From Scylla paramamosain (Eukaryota; Arthropoda; Malacostraca; Decapoda; Portunidae), in contig NC_087198.1 of the NCBI RefSeq assembly GCF_035594125.1, positions 1,090,599-1,154,598 of the forward strand: a stretch of DNA of 64,000 nucleotides, written 5' to 3'. Below the pieces are notes generated by a model. That model saw only the letters and a program-made list of their open reading frames with translations. It was not told the DNA's origin and ran no database searches. Shown piece by piece: positions 63,551 through 64,000 of this stretch. Position 1 is the first letter of the stretch. The number at the start of each line of letters is the position of its first letter. The position numbers and the translations under genes are program-made.

Positions 63551-64000
63551 CAAAAACACTAAAAGACAAGTTCTTCGTAAAAGTTGGTTTTATTCCCATG
63601 TAATGTGATTGCCCTGCTTTTTAGTGCTTTATTGCCTAACACGCTCAAAAACACTCAAAGACACTTTTCTGATAATGTCATTTTTTTCCTACATGAAGCT
63701 AGTTTCGCATGGAATTTGGGGTTTTGGTAACTAAGAATGTAAAATAACACTCAAAATACACGCATTTAGTAAGGTTGTTCTGTTTATTGATTAAGAGTGT
63801 TATTCATGAGTTTCAGTATTTTTTGGTATCTTAGAAACTTCTCCATATAGTCGAGTTTTTGCGTTTTTTGGCTTGTGATTCTGGTGAAACTATAAAAAAT
63901 TCTTTATACACGTTTCTCGTTATGTCTTTTTTTTTTATACTTATATAGAGTGCTTTGCATATATTTTCGCATTTTTTTTATGTAACAAGCTCAAGAACAC
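63551..64000 (+). repeat. Satellite block, plus orientation, truncated by window end
   Basis: M2 to M6 in forward orientation, close to 19.99-20.44 kb: both have 'ctccata' followed by a 'gtcgagtttttgcg' variant of M4. It is cut by the window end. Confidence 0.85.

Overview
The window is a block of eukaryotic, almost certainly animal, heterochromatin. It is very AT-rich and consists almost entirely of one complex satellite DNA. I found no host protein-coding gene, tRNA, rRNA or CRISPR array. The only coding-derived sequence is a dead, 5'-truncated RTE-type LINE (11237-13423, minus strand). The satellite keeps many CpG steps at fixed positions, which hints at little germline CpG methylation and so slightly favours an invertebrate. 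The species cannot be named from the sequence.

Satellite architecture, from small to large. (1) The basic monomer is about 95-100 bp and nearly always starts with a box like 'aaaaacactcaaaa'. (2) Eleven diverged monomers (called M1-M11 here) form a higher-order repeat (HOR) of about 1.1 kb. A clean unit is 25695-26803 (1109 bp), and successive M1 starts at 21263, 22390, 23499, 24615, 25695, 26804 and 27908 give units of 1080-1127 bp. (3) The array flips orientation 18 times. Most flips use only two junction types, which bracket a small inverted block of monomers M8-M4 ('cassette'). The cassette recurs at about 1.3, 11.0-13.5, 19.7, 29.5, 37.0, 55.9 and 63.1 kb. (4) The first half of the window is one giant inverted repeat: 1-16001 is mirrored by 16706-31227 around a 704-bp spacer. 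(5) The second half is a mosaic of further inverted and direct copies of the same blocks. Examples are 31.4-37.4 kb versus 5.4-13.5 kb, 53.4-55.4 kb versus 16.2-18.2 kb, and 39.6-47.5 kb versus 56.3-61.8 kb.

Interruptions. The LINE sits only in the left palindrome arm. A roughly 285-bp SINE-like or LINE-tail-like insertion with a (TAA)n tail (28161-28445) sits only in the right arm. A 318-bp perfect (TA)159 microsatellite lies at 46123-46440, where the sister copy has a poly-T tract. Several internal deletions and micro-duplications are shared between copies and act as pedigree markers. They show that the array grew by copying blocks of several kb, often inverted, and not only by unequal exchange of single 1.1-kb units.

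Nothing here works as a gene set. The value of the window is structural: a palindromic, multi-level satellite with recurrent rearrangement junctions. Coordinates of repeat boundaries were read by eye and may be off by a few bases. Identities were not computed except where a hand count is stated.
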